Positions 32,721 to 44,829 of a DNA stretch of 64,000 nucleotides are shown here, piece after piece. The position numbers and the translations under genes were made by a program. Numbering within the stretch: the first letter of the stretch is position 1; each line of letters opens with the position of its first letter. This DNA comes from Hydra vulgaris (lineage: Eukaryota; Cnidaria; Hydrozoa; Anthoathecata; Hydridae): positions 73,601,501 to 73,665,500 of the forward strand of contig NC_088931.1 in NCBI RefSeq assembly GCF_038396675.1. The letters are read 5' to 3'. The notes beneath the pieces are model-generated. The model saw only the letters and a program-made list of their open reading frames with translations, ran no database searches and was not told the DNA's origin.

Positions 32721-32837
32721 GTAAAGTATTACAATAATTTTTAATCGTTATAGTTTATATAAAATTGTTACTATTGACGTCAGCGGTTGAATGGCTTCTT
32801 TTGATTTTTAAATTTTAAAAATGGCGTCCAAAACATA

Positions 32838-33088
32838 GATGAAGGCCAATATGTCATTTTGACATATTGGCCTTCATCAAGATTAATTCCGCCGTTTCGC
32901 GCAGAGCACATGTTGTTTTGTATTTCTAGTGCCTCTCTAATTTTTCTTTTAAACTTTTTATTTTCTACCTTTAACGTTCTTGATTTTTCCCAAATAACAT
33001 TTTCTTTGCAAAAGGTTTTATGAAATGCTAATGCAGATTGATTAGGTTTGTTTTACATTAATGCTTGATTAATGTAAAACAAACCTAA
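32838..33088 (-). mobile_element. Penelope-like element C-terminal fragment between palindromes
   Basis: Minus-strand frame from 33041: SALAFHKTFCKENVIWEKSR, then ...KFKRKIREALEIQNN and NGGINLDEGQYV. This is the C-terminal end of the GIY-YIG endonuclease region of PLEs (pattern SALAEH..., W..., RKIKEAL.I, N.D.G). It ends inside a 19-bp palindrome (32838-32856/32860-32878, 3-nt loop) and starts at a 21-bp palindrome (33042-33062/33068-33088, 5-nt loop). Both ends therefore look like snap-back junctions. Confidence 0.78.
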
Positions 33089-33099
33089 CTTGAAATATT

Positions 33100-33558
33100 G
33101 GAAATAAACACAATAATAACAACTTCTTTTATTTAAATAGGAAATATATCTTTATTGAATTGGGTTTCAATAAGATATCAAACAGAAGAAAATCCAATAT
33201 AACCTTAATCTCCCATTAAAAAAAACACATACACACAGACATGAAATGATTTCCTTTAAAAAAATTACTTTATGGTGTTGTTCTGATATTTATTACTTTT
33301 TCTTCAAATTGCTGTTGATATTTTTTTATTTAGTACTTGCAAAATAAGCTATATACTTCTGAAAAAGTTTTTATAAACTTAATAAATATAGTTTTTAATA
33401 TAAACAAAAATTTCAGACAAGAATATTTATTATCAACAAATATTGTCTCAAGTATTTCTAGAATGAAATTCTAGAAATCACTGTTTAACTGTTAAAAAAA
33501 AAGAATTATTTAAATAATCCAATTCAAAGATGTTTGCTGTTATAGTCAATAACACAAT
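33100..33558. other. AT-rich spacer
   Basis: No gene or recognised repeat, apart from a short palindromic stretch around 33455-33475 (TTTCTAGAATGAAATTCTAGAAAT). Confidence 0.4.
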
Positions 33559-35359
33559 TCAGTAACTGGCTTCCATAACTAGGGTGATCAGGGTTTCTTT
33601 TGTACCTTGCCCATTGAGCACTGAAGATTGAATGCAAGGTTTCTGTTGATTGCTCACTAAAAATGCCCATGCCGAACTCTTTAGAGCAATAAATTCAGGA
33701 ACATAGTAGAACACTGCATGGGCTTTTGGAGTGACTGAAACTGAGAGTTTAAGATAAAAGTTCTTAAAGTCTTTGATATGTTGAACATATGCAGTATTTA
33801 ATGTCCTTCCAAAACAGGAGCGAACAACGCTCTTAAAATGTTGGAATGTTTTTACAAAACCAAGCATGTGTTCTGCTTTTTCGCTTTCAACAATTCTTTG
33901 CAAAACATCTATGTTCTTCAAAAGCTTATGACAATCATTTCCAACAAACTCTCCACCATGATAAGGTTGCAATTTCAATTTGAGAAGTAATGGCCAATCT
34001 TTGCCTTTAGGCCATATCTTTAGCATTGATTTGTAAAGATGATTTACAATTCCAAGGAGAAGATGAAGTTCCATTGGGGGAATAAACTCAATAACTTGTT
34101 TGACATCTTCTTGGTCAAACAATGGATTATGAACAACATTATGAAAATCTTTTGCGCACATTTTTCCATTCCCTTTCTCAATCAATGCTTTGTATTGCAT
34201 CTTAATGGATCTGATGTTTCTTGAAGTTCCCTGTTCTTTGAGGTCATCAGATTTAACATCACACCAACAGCAAGGGTGTTTGCTTGAGCGAGACATTTTC
34301 AGCAACAGCAACAAGTAGCTGAAGCTTGGCACTTGTTTCTTTCCCATGTTTTACAGTCAGTAAGCTTTTTTCATTTGAGGCTGAAGTTTTTGTGACATTT
34401 CGACATCCAACATTAGAGATAACACTCAACCTGAACTTTAGAAAAGATCCTCCACCATCAATACCTAGTTTGATGAGAGGCGATGAAGTGATTGCTCTAA
34501 CACTGAGAATTGAGTTATAAAAATCTCCTAAACTCTTGAAATGAACAACATCCGCCAAATCTTCAGTTTTTGTTGATGGCTTTGTAAGTGAGATTTTAGA
34601 AACTTTGACTAAACCTTCAACTTTTCGACCAGCCATTGTAAAATTTTCCCTAAATTTTGTTTCAACAATTTTTGAATTTGTAGTCTTGTTTAATGTTACA
34701 GCCAGTTCTTGCATCCTTTTATTTGAAAGACCAGTATTGATTTGAACTTGAACCATGTCCAAAGTAGTTAGAGAAGTTCAGTGCATACACTGCTTTACCA
34801 CTTTCTCTGCTCAACCTAATTGTGCCCTGTGGAGAGGATACCTTTTAAGTTATTACAGAGGACGCAAATTTTTCAGCAGTTCTTGAATCAGTTGCTATCA
34901 TTTTCTTTAAGTTTTCATACTTGGTGGTTTGTGAACAAACATGTGTTATTCCTCTTTTGACTACACTGAGACAGTTTGAGCATAGTTTATCAAAGCTACT
35001 TGATGTTTCTTTGAAATCTTGATTGGTTAAAAAAGTGAGCTTTGTAGAATGTCCTTTTAGTTTGCCAACTTGGCAAATTAAACAATTAAAAGAATCCAAT
35101 CTTTTGGTCTTTGGTCTAATAATCACTTTGTTATAGTCAGGCTTGGGAAGAGGCAAGTTTCTATCACTCTTGCCATGCTTTTGTACCATCGCTCTGCAGG
35201 AATTGCATATGCCCAATGAAACTCTATCATAGAATTTCCAGAAAAATTATTTAGCATCCTTTCCTTGATGAAATCAGTAATATGTCTGTCACATTTTGAA
35301 AAACGAAAAAAGCATACAGATTGCCGACAATCATGATGAGTTTTTCTTTCACATGACAT
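33559..35359 (-). pseudogene. Broken multicopy-type gene, family not identified
   Basis: Four overlapping minus-strand frames form one decaying protein reading from 35359 down. It starts MSCERKTHHDCRQSVCFFRF. Next is a cysteine-rich part with RLDSFNCLICQVGKLKG, LCSNCLSVVKRG and HVC (35100-34940). A middle part has MVQVQINTGLSNKRMQEL and LIKLGIDGGGSFLKFRLSV (34755-34420). The last part has SKHPCCWCDVKSDDLKE, PPMELHLLLGIVNHLY, QPYHGGEFVGNDCHKLLKN and LSVSVTPKAHAVFYYVPEF (34290-33690). Frame changes fall near 35200, 34770 and 34300, with a stop at about 34850. Similar proteins, as I recall, occur in many copies in Hydra and some insects, which suggests a transposon origin. No catalytic triad was identified. 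Confidence 0.65.
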
Positions 35360-36554
35360 TTCAATGGTTAAAAAACTGATCTTTGAAAAATAATTTCAGT
35401 ACAAGCTTGTGTTGATAAAAAATCTTTTTAGTTGTTTAGGTTTTAATTACTTTGAAGTTGCGGCTTTTGTAATTACTTAAAAGTAATTACTTTGAAGTTG
35501 TGGCTTTTGATTTTTAAATAGTAGAAACAAACTTGGTCAGAGCAATAAAAGATAGGAGGTCAAGGAGATGCTTCAAAACAAAAAAAAATCACAACAAAGT
35601 TATGCATTTTTGATTTATATAAAAAAAACTTGATCCTAACATTATTACTGAAATTATTTTATAAATTACCAACTAATTTTGAATTTACAATTCAAACATA
35701 ATTTTTACAATATGAAAAAAGTTGTAATTATATCCGATTTTTGTTCAATAATGTTTAGAAAAAACAACAAAGCAAACCTGTGGGTTTAACTACTAAAACA
35801 AAAAGAGGTTTTTATGCGTTTTAAATTCAGAACAACTAGAAAAAAATTTCTCTTTGTGCTTTTTGCTCCTACTTTTGTACAAACAAGGTCAAAAAAAGCA
35901 CTCTTTTTGCAGACAAAGTACACACAGATGTGATGTCTAACAACCATAGAATCCCATATCCACTAGTCACCTCTTATTGTTACTAAATTAGTTATTTAAT
36001 GTAACTTTGAATCTTTAAAAGACATAAAAACTTCAAAAAACTGCTACATTTTGGCCGCTTTTTCAAAGGCGAGGTTTCTACTTTAAGAGCTATATCTTTT
36101 CGCAGATAAAAGATATCTTGCTCCTATTTTTTTGCCTAAAAGATACATGCCAAGGCTTCATTCTATTAAATTTTGAAACTTCCATAGTCAATAATAAGGT
36201 TATAATAAAAACGTTAAGCATCCGTTGTCTCTTTTTGAAGAGGTTTTAGTGCTATACTCTATACTTTAGGTCCCTGTACACAAACCACAAGTGTTAAAGA
36301 GCTAATTTTTTGTCAGGTTATAGCCAACACATATATGTAAAGAGTTTTTGATATTTTTTAAAAACTCCATAACCAAAAAGTGAAAAAAAAAACAAGATTT
36401 ACAACGGAGCTCCAAGTGCAATCAGTAGCGCAAAGAGCTATAAAACTTTAAATGTGTTTTTCTCCTTAGGCTATAGAGATTAGATTTTAATTTTTACATC
36501 TGGTGATACAAGAGACCTTGCAGATTAATGTCCAATAGGTCGTTTTTTTGGTCC
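35360..36554. other. AT-rich spacer with a short duplicated motif
   Basis: AATTACTTTGAAGTTG[C/T]GGCTTTTG occurs twice in tandem at about 35447-35510. Nothing else recognised. Confidence 0.4.
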
Positions 36555-37424
36555 TCAAAATTGAGGTTGGGACCATTTTTGGATAGGTGTGGGTTGTATT
36601 GTTTTAACTAAGAATTCTGATATTCCGTGGTTTGGTGGGCCAATGGTAAAAATAATTATTCTCATAGGGTACGATTTTTCTGGTTTATGAGCTTTTATTA
36701 CTCCATACATTCGAGGTGGGATAGGATCACTTGCATATATTATTTCGTATTCCTCTTTAGAAAAACGCTGTTTTTAATTTAGTTTTGAAAGAAATCTTCT
36801 AATTTTTGCCGCGTAACTGGCAGTAGGGTCTTCACTAATAATTTTTGTCGGACCAATTTGTTCACGGATTTTTTCTAAAGCTTTAGAATGTTCAATTCTT
36901 ACAAAACCTGTTCCTTTTTCAAACGGGTATATAGCAATGGTTTCATCGTTTTTTATTTCTCTAAAAGATATCCTCTGTTCATTTGTCAGATTGTTATTCA
37001 TTTTTTTCTCCGTTTTTAGTATTCTTAAAACATTTTTCCTTAAATTTTGTGCGTTTTCTACTTTGTTGTTGTATTATAATTTTAACGCAGAAGACTCTGT
37101 TGTTGTTATAATATTCATGTATGGTATCGACTTTAAAGATGGTACAAAATTTGGACCAAGGTTTAAAAAATCATTGTGACTTATGGAAATATCTGTATCG
37201 CAAAGGTTTAAAACTGCGTCCTTTTTATATTTTGTTGTTTTTCTCGCAATATCTTTTCCATATGCATGTTCACTTTGAAGTATGTTAAACTTTTTTATTA
37301 ATCGTTCTTTTGATTTAATAAACATGCTTTCCCTTGATTTTTCAGTAATTTGTTCTAATTTAATATAGTCTTCTTCATTAAGTGTACATTTAAGAAAGTT
37401 TTGAAGTTTTTTAACATTATTCAT
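36555..37424 (-). pseudogene. Penelope-like element, N-terminal region and start of RT
   Basis: ATG at 37424 (minus). Reading down: a charged N-terminus, then LNLCDTDISISHNDFLNLGP (about 37200), a stop after SSALKL (about 37075), NNNLTNEQRISFREIKND, AIYPFEKGTGFV (about 36915; the position of the PLE ADKGGAVVV-type motif), and PPRMYGVIKAHKPEKSYPMR (about 36700), which is RT fingers motif with P-R-YG-KIHKP. TIGPPNHGISEFL follows (about 36640), and the sequence stops near 36555. The palm with the catalytic aspartates is missing. The C-terminal PLE piece at 32838-33041 has the same orientation, 3.5 kb away, but it need not be the same copy. Confidence 0.8.
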
Positions 37425-37431
37425 AACATTA

Positions 37432-37439
<8 letters not shown>

Positions 37440-37473
<34 letters not shown>

Positions 37474-37480
37474 ATATGCA

Positions 37481-37517
<37 letters not shown>

Positions 37518-37592
37518 ATATATATAACCCTTCCTGTATAGACCTTATCCTTATATACAATATACCTTATCCTTCCTGTATATAATAATATA

Positions 37593-37677
<85 letters not shown>
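37440..37677. repeat. (TA)n arrays with a duplicated CTTCCTGTATA motif
   Basis: TA arrays at 37440-37468, 37484-37520 and 37600-37675. Between them ACCTTATCCTT and CTTCCTGTATA occur twice. Confidence 0.9.
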
Positions 37678-37679
<2 letters not shown>

Positions 37680-37681
<2 letters not shown>

Positions 37682-38825
37682 GGCATTTAGTAGACATCAT
37701 ATCATTAATTATCAAACTGTTTTAGAGGAAGTAAATAAAAATAACATTATTATCAGTATCATTAGACTTATACCACTCTGCCAGGTAATAGAATAAACAA
37801 AATGCTAACCATTGGTGGCAATAACTCAAAATATTGTGACTTATACCACTATGCATCTCATGGGCTCATATAAAAGTATCCAAATATATTTGATTAGTGT
37901 CACTTTTATTGTACCAGGAATAAATCACAACGGTGTTTTCCTAGTTTTTTGGTCTACAAAGTCATTTATGATATCATCAAAGTTCATTTTCCTCATGGTT
38001 TCTTTTTCCATTTTTTGATTAGTTTCATTTTAGGAAACAATCTTTCCGTCAAGCAAATTTTCAGCGTCAGCAGTGTTAAGAATGAGTATTAACCCTGGTT
38101 AACACATTAAGTAGCCCTTGTTAACGTATTAACACAATTTTAATACGTAACGCATTAGGGATCTCATCCTGCACACCTTTCTTGTGAATAAAAAAAATGC
38201 ATGAAATTTTCCATGCTCACGTCCGTTCGTTGTTTATAATAAAACACCTAAAATTTAATTTAACTCATTACTAAATCATTTCCATTTCTTGTAAGTTGCT
38301 TCAAACTTGTCTCCGTCTGACTTGACACTCTTAGAATCGAGTTCTACCAACTTAGATAAGAAACCAAAAAGAGATGATTTATGATCATGGACACAACTCT
38401 CCGTTTAATAGTGATCAATCGCTGAAATAAGGTTCTCAACACGAAATTTCTGGAAAGGTGACATTTGAGAGAACGTGCATGATCGCAGTCTAAGTGAGTT
38501 AGCCTCACATTTTAAATTCTCGAACGAGCTATCAAATTTTGTTTTGCCAACTATCTCTACTCCCTATCGCTCTTACTCTTCAAAACATTCAAACACAATA
38601 AAACATAAAACACAAAAACATAAATTTTGATAAACAAAGAAAAAACATTACCTACAAAAGAAAATTATAATAAAAAACTTTAGCTTCATTGATTGACTTT
38701 ATAGTTAAAGTAATCTTAGCTAATGGCTCGAAACTTACATTTTATTTCATATTTGAACTTTATAACAAATTTATTAAATATACTTTCTTTACTTAATTTT
38801 TTGCTTTTTTTCCGTTGTTAAAAAG
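37680..38825. other. AT-rich spacer
   Basis: No convincing gene. TTAACACATTAAG/GTTAACGTATTAACAC words at about 38095-38150 form weak short repeats. Confidence 0.35.
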
Positions 38826-38827
38826 TA

Positions 38828-39990
38828 GGGTGTATCGAAAAACAACTTTTTCTGAATTTGAAATTGTAATAGAGCGGAAAAGTTGCATAATGCTATAAAA
38901 AGTAACTGTGCCAAATTTGTTTTTTTTTTTTTTTTTTTTATGTCTTCAGTTTGCGCTAGGGTTTTATTTTTCTTAAAAAACATGTTTTCTGACCTTTTTT
39001 AAAAATAAAATTAACAAATTCTATGCATAGACTTGATAAGTTCAACTACCTGATTCATTTGGATCTGTCTCAAACTGTCTTTTTGTGTTGAACAAAAGCA
39101 TTATTTTTCGCGATGCAAGTCTTGCACGAATAAAGCCGTCTTTACTTGCCAAACTGTAAACATGATCTGAAGTTTCGGTTACAAGTTTGATCATCTCTCT
39201 ACTCTTTGAGAATGGCTCTTTACTTCTTTTCATCTGAAATGTGAGACTCATATTTCAAATGGAAATCTAATTGAAATGTTAATAAATTTTTATCTTTCAG
39301 ATGTGAACCATTTTCCATGCCATACTCAAGGAGTAGAGAGATGCATCAAACTTGAACCGAGTTTGCAGATTCGTAATCAAGTTTGCGTAGAGTTTCGTAA
39401 TCAAGTTTGAAGTTTGGCTAGTAGAGACGGCTTCATTCGTGCAAGACTTGCATCGCAAAAATAATGCTTTTATTCAACACAAAAAGACAGTTTTGTCACA
39501 AACTGAAAAATCAGGTAATAAAGTTCAACTATCTGATCCAAATGAATCAGGTAGTTGAAATTTATTACAGCTAAACTTTAAACATTTTTCAAAAACATTT
39601 TCCACTCTTATTAAAACTTTAATTGTACATTATGGACTGCAGAGCTTGTGTGTCAGAAACTCATTAAACAGTGTTTTTTCGTAAAAACTCAGCCCTCAAG
39701 CGGCAACTGAAAACATTAAAATATTGTCTTGAAAATTAAAACCATTTCTAACTTAGTCATAATGTAATGTTTAAACTCTATTGCAACTCTAGTCTATGCA
39801 TAGAATTTGTTAATTTTATTTTGTAAAAAAGGTCAGAAAACATGTTTTTTAAGAAAAATAAAGCCCAAGCGCAAACTGAAGACATAAAAAAAAAAAAAAA
39901 AATTTGGCTCAGTTACTTTTTATAGCATTATGCAACTTTTCCGCTCTATTACCATTTCAAATTCAAAAAAAGTTGTTTTTCGATACACCC
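38828..39990. mobile_element. Foldback element with very long inverted repeats
   Basis: 1163 bp with ends GGGTGTATCGAAAAACAAC. TA flanks both sides (38826-38827 and 39991-39992). The left arm (38828 to about 39260) and right arm (about 39280-39990) are complementary over most of their length, including the TTCCGCTCTATTA, poly-A/T, TCTATGCATAG and GATGCAAGTCTTGCACGAA stretches. The right arm has about 225 extra bp (about 39565-39790). The minus-strand open frame in the left arm (39042-39251) has broken, inverted remains in the right arm. Confidence 0.88.
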
Positions 39991-40489
39991 TATTAAAAAG
40001 TTTGCCGTTTGCAAAGTATATCAATAAGATAAAGCAAAGCAAGTTTTCTATTAATCTTTTTTCGTTTATAGTTAGCAAAATATTTTTTATATAAATTATT
40101 ATTTATTATTATTTTTAAACACGGGCTATTGTTTAATAAATAAATAGCTAGACTTCAGTGACGAACCCAGGAATATTTGGTGGGAGGAGGGGGAGAGGGG
40201 GATGTTAAAGTATTTTTGTATTTTGTACCACATTTGCGTCTCCTAAAAAAAGAAAAATTTCTCAATTTCTAAGATATTTTAGGACTTTCAGATTCTGGTG
40301 AGAGGGGATGCATACCTCAAACCCCCTCCCGGATCCATCACTGCTAGAAACTATATATCATTTATTTATGATCAAAGACTTAAAACTGTTTTCTCTTTTA
40401 TACGTGGGGCACCTTTATTTTCGGGGCAACGAGCTTTAGCCCAATATGTCCTATAGTAAATTCGGCACTACATAAATATATATGTATAC

Positions 40490-40675
<186 letters not shown>

Positions 40676-40782
40676 AGTAGAAAATAAATCTACGTGATTT
40701 TCACTACATTAAGTTTAATGCTGTTGCTCAATCATCAGACGACATACAAATATAGTTTTTTCGTTAAAAAGTTATATTCAAC

Positions 40783-41725
40783 TGAAACTAGTAACGTAAA
40801 ATTATACAGAAAAAACCTATACGGAAAAAACTATCGTTACAACTGCGAGTATATATTCTTCATGTTTGTGGTTGCTTAATTGAAATTTATTTTCGTGACG
40901 ACATTTGGAAATTAACTCTGTTTTTTTATTAAGTAGCTCTTCAGCGTTTTTATCAAGTAAAATTATTAGTTTTTTAAATTAACAAAGTGAAATTTGTTTT
41001 TGTAATATCGTTGTAAGCAGGGGCTTTTTTTAGGATAGGTCAAGTTAATTCTGGTGTTTCTTTAAGTTTTTTCCTAGTTTCCCATATATATTTTGGGAGA
41101 GTGGTTGCATATGAAAGTTTTTTACTTATTTCAAATGCATTCACTCTCTCAAAATATATATAAAAAACTATGGAAAAACTAAAAGAAACACCAGAATTAA
41201 CTTGGCCTATCCTAAAAAAAGCCCTTGCTTACAACAATACGACAAAAAAAGTTTCACTTTGTTTATTTGAAAAACTAAAAATTTTACTTTATAAAAAATG
41301 GTAAAGAGCTACTTAATAAAAAAACAGAGTTAATTTCCAAATGTCGTCACGAAAATAAATTTTTATAAGGCGAGTTTCCACTCATCCGTTTTTCTACGGG
41401 AAAGGAAAAGGAAAGGAAAGGAAAAAGTAATCACGTGAGTATGCGGACAAATAAAAACATGCATGTTTTTATTTGTCCGAAGGAAAACTGCGCATACTAA
41501 CGCGTTAGTGTGCGCATGATTATTATTATAATCATGCATATAAATGCGCATGATTATTATTATAATCACGCGTGATTATTTTCCGTTCCTTTTCCCGTTC
41601 CTTTTCCCGTTCTTGTACAAAAACGGATGAGTGGAAACTCACCTTAAAAGCAACCACAATAGGTTGTAACAAAAGTTTTTTCCGTATAGGGTCTTTCTGT
41701 ATAGTTTTACCTAACTAGTTTCAAT
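40783..41725. mobile_element. Inverted duplication of a Penelope-like 3' end
   Basis: Left arm 40783-41104 and right arm about 41137-41725 are inverted copies with a 32-bp centre. Each carries the same coding remnant: minus-strand in the left arm (PILKKAPAYND..., then ELLNKKTELISKCRHENKF) and plus-strand in the right arm (LTWPILKKALAYNN..., same end). This is the C-terminal tail also seen intact at 59375-59551. The right arm is interrupted by a 281-bp MITE (41366-41646). Outside the MITE the arms continue to match (AGCAACCACA, GTTTTTTCCGTATAGG, ACTAGTTTCA). Confidence 0.88.
41366..41646. mobile_element. 281-bp MITE inserted in one palindrome arm
   Basis: Terminal inverted repeats TAAGGYGAGTTTCCACTCAT continue to CCGTTTTT at both ends. 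Inside lies a perfect 36-bp palindrome (41444-41479, centre ATGCAT), and a repeated GCATGATTATTATTATAATCA unit. The matching empty site is in the left arm at about 40880. No coding capacity. Confidence 0.9.
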
Positions 41726-42193
41726 AGCGTACCGTTTGGTCGACGTCACGAAATTTTACTAACTAGAACTCTGGGATTGATATTCGGATAAACAAGACTT
41801 ATGACTGTGATATAATTTTATATTGGCATTGGAAAAAAATTTGAACGAGGTTTTTTGTTGGAAAAAAAAGATCCGAAAGCATTTTTGAAAAATGTTTTTT
41901 TTTGGAATTTAATGTTGACAAGATAAAATGATGTATTGAGTGTCATGGATATAAAAAGGTAAAAAAAGATATCAAATTAAATAAAACTAACTGCAACTAA
42001 TAAAACTAAGCCTTCTTAAAAAAAGGACAGAAAGTTTTGGTACCTTTTCCATTAAAAATATTCAAGACAACATTTTTTAACTTCAAATATTATAAATGGA
42101 ATTGATTCTTCTGTGGATATTTATTACTTATCTACACATGTCTACCATTTAATGAAAAATGATATGCCATTCGAGATAACTGACACAATTAGC
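41726..42193. other. AT-rich spacer
   Basis: TTGATATTCGGATAAAC (about 41776) recurs in inverted form at about 44236, suggesting a dispersed terminal motif. No gene seen. Confidence 0.35.
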
Positions 42194-42326
42194 ATTATTA
42201 GTAGTCAAAACAGCAATATGCAACTAAAAAAACTGTCAAAACAGCAAGGTTCAACTGGATTGCAAATTGTCTTGGTAGTGCACGCATAGCATTTTTACTT
42301 TTTATATTTTGTTAAATGGTTACGTA
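42194..42326 (+). repeat. Left arm of a 133-bp inverted repeat pair
   Basis: Nearly identical, inverted, to 44608-44740. It runs from ATTATTAGTAGTCAAAACAG to AAATGGTTACGTA, and the partner abuts a TA array. Confidence 0.92.
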
Positions 42327-42560
42327 ATTTTGATATGCCATCAACTTCTGAAAAGATAATTGCTTCTCTTCTGAAAGTTTTTTTACTGATCAATGTCCTA
42401 TAACATTGTTATACTATTGTTATAATATTGTTGTCCTATTATATAATATTGTTAGTTATTTTTATAGCTACATATCTGAATAACTACATTAGTGGCTTAA
42501 GACATGTTTTTTTATATTGTCTTAACATCTAATGTTTCAGATACTTAAAAATTTTTAAAT

Positions 42561-42685
<125 letters not shown>

Positions 42686-42950
42686 TATATTATTACTATT
42701 ATTTTTATTATTACTATTATTATTATTATTATTGTTATTATTATTATTTATTTATTTATTAGTAGAAATCAAAGTACAGTGCTCAATGTTCTTACAATAT
42801 TAGAGCAATAATAAATAAGTCAAAACTACTTATCATTGCTATGTTTTACATGGGATCTCAACTTGATAATATGTACTCAATTTTTTTTATTTGTTAAATT
42901 TTTATTTTGTTTAATAAATTTTTGACTCAACTTGCCTTAAACCTTCAGCT

Positions 42951-43507
<557 letters not shown>

Positions 43508-43509
43508 TT

Positions 43510-44470
43510 TACACCAATATGAAAGAAATAAAAATAGATTAGTACAGCTATTCAATACCTGAGGGAGATAATTTAAATATCTCTTAAATTTTAGGGTCCT
43601 TATAGCAATGTTTTATTTAAGTTCTACTATACACACTTTTATATAAGAAAGTTAAGAACAGCCGAAGATTTAAGGCAAATTGAGTCTAATTGAATTTATT
43701 ATTTCCTGCTTATTATTTTGCTAGATGTTTTAAAAAGATCCTTAAAAAATAATTTTTTTTAGTTTATTTTTTAATTTGTTGTGTTTAAAATATAACTATG
43801 CAGGGTTATAATTGGTATTTGCTAAACAAAACAAAAAATGTTCTTAATTTTTGCTATCTTTTAGCATCAAATTGACAATTTTTAAAGGTTTTTACCTTTA
43901 GAGCAATAACAATTTAGATTTCTTTTGTGTAATATCTTTGGTTGTGGAATTCTAGTAATTAAAATCATATTTTGCTGGACCAACAAAATCTAATAATACC
44001 CATACACGACTCTCTTTTTATCTTTAAACATCAATGTTTTATCAATGTTGTTAAAATCTTTTCTTTTAAAGATATGAAGCCATGTTTTTAATTTAAAAGT
44101 TTTCCTTTGTTTTTGCCAGTCTGTCATTATTTCTTAAATATTTCCAGATTTAGAAGAACTTATAAAAAGTGTTCCTACAAATTCCTCAAGAACAGTACTT
44201 TGTAGGACCTTTGCTCTTCATGTTTATCAGGTTGTTTGTCCGAATATCAATCTCACAATCACTTGCGCTACATTAAGTAGTTCTAATTTTAGAACACTAA
44301 TGAACGCTATTGAATATAGTTTTTTAACGAAAAAACTATATTTGTATTTCACCTAATCATTGCAACAGCATGAAACTTAAAGTTGTGAAAATCGCGTAGT
44401 TTTTTTTTTCTACTATATTATAGCTCTGACTTCATCGAGCCCTTTCTTGATGTATATGCACAAAACAGCA
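43510..44470. other. AT-rich spacer with a dispersed repeat end
   Basis: 44230-44420 is related, in the opposite orientation, to 40680-40780 (CAACAGCAT.AAACTTAA..TTGTGAAAATC.CGTAG). Both lie beside microsatellites. No gene seen. Confidence 0.45.
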
Positions 44471-44474
44471 TCAC

Positions 44475-44477
<3 letters not shown>

Positions 44478-44553
<76 letters not shown>
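44478..44553. repeat. (TA)n array
   Basis: About 38 TA units, followed by ATCTTGCATGTTA, which recurs after the next array. Confidence 0.95.
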
Positions 44554-44556
<3 letters not shown>

Positions 44557-44607
44557 CTTGCATGTTATATATAACCATTTAACGTAATATAAAAAGTAAA
44601 AATGCTA

Positions 44608-44734
44608 TACGTAACCATTTAACAAAATATAAAAAGTAAAAATGCTATGCGTGCACTACCAAGACAATTTGCAATCCAGTTGAACCTTGCTGTTTTGACA
44701 GTTTTTTTAGTTGCATATTGCTGTTTTGACTACT

Positions 44735-44740
<6 letters not shown>
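44608..44740 (-). repeat. Right arm of a 133-bp inverted repeat pair
   Basis: Inverted partner of 42194-42326. A further partial copy of its outer 40 bp (AACCATTTAACGTAATATAAA) is tandemly placed at about 44572. Confidence 0.92.

Positions 44741-44824
<84 letters not shown>
44740..44824. repeat. (TA)n array
   Basis: About 42 TA units followed by ATCTTGCATGTTA, the same words as after the array at 44478-44553. Confidence 0.95.
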
Positions 44825-44827
<3 letters not shown>

Positions 44828-44829
44828 CT

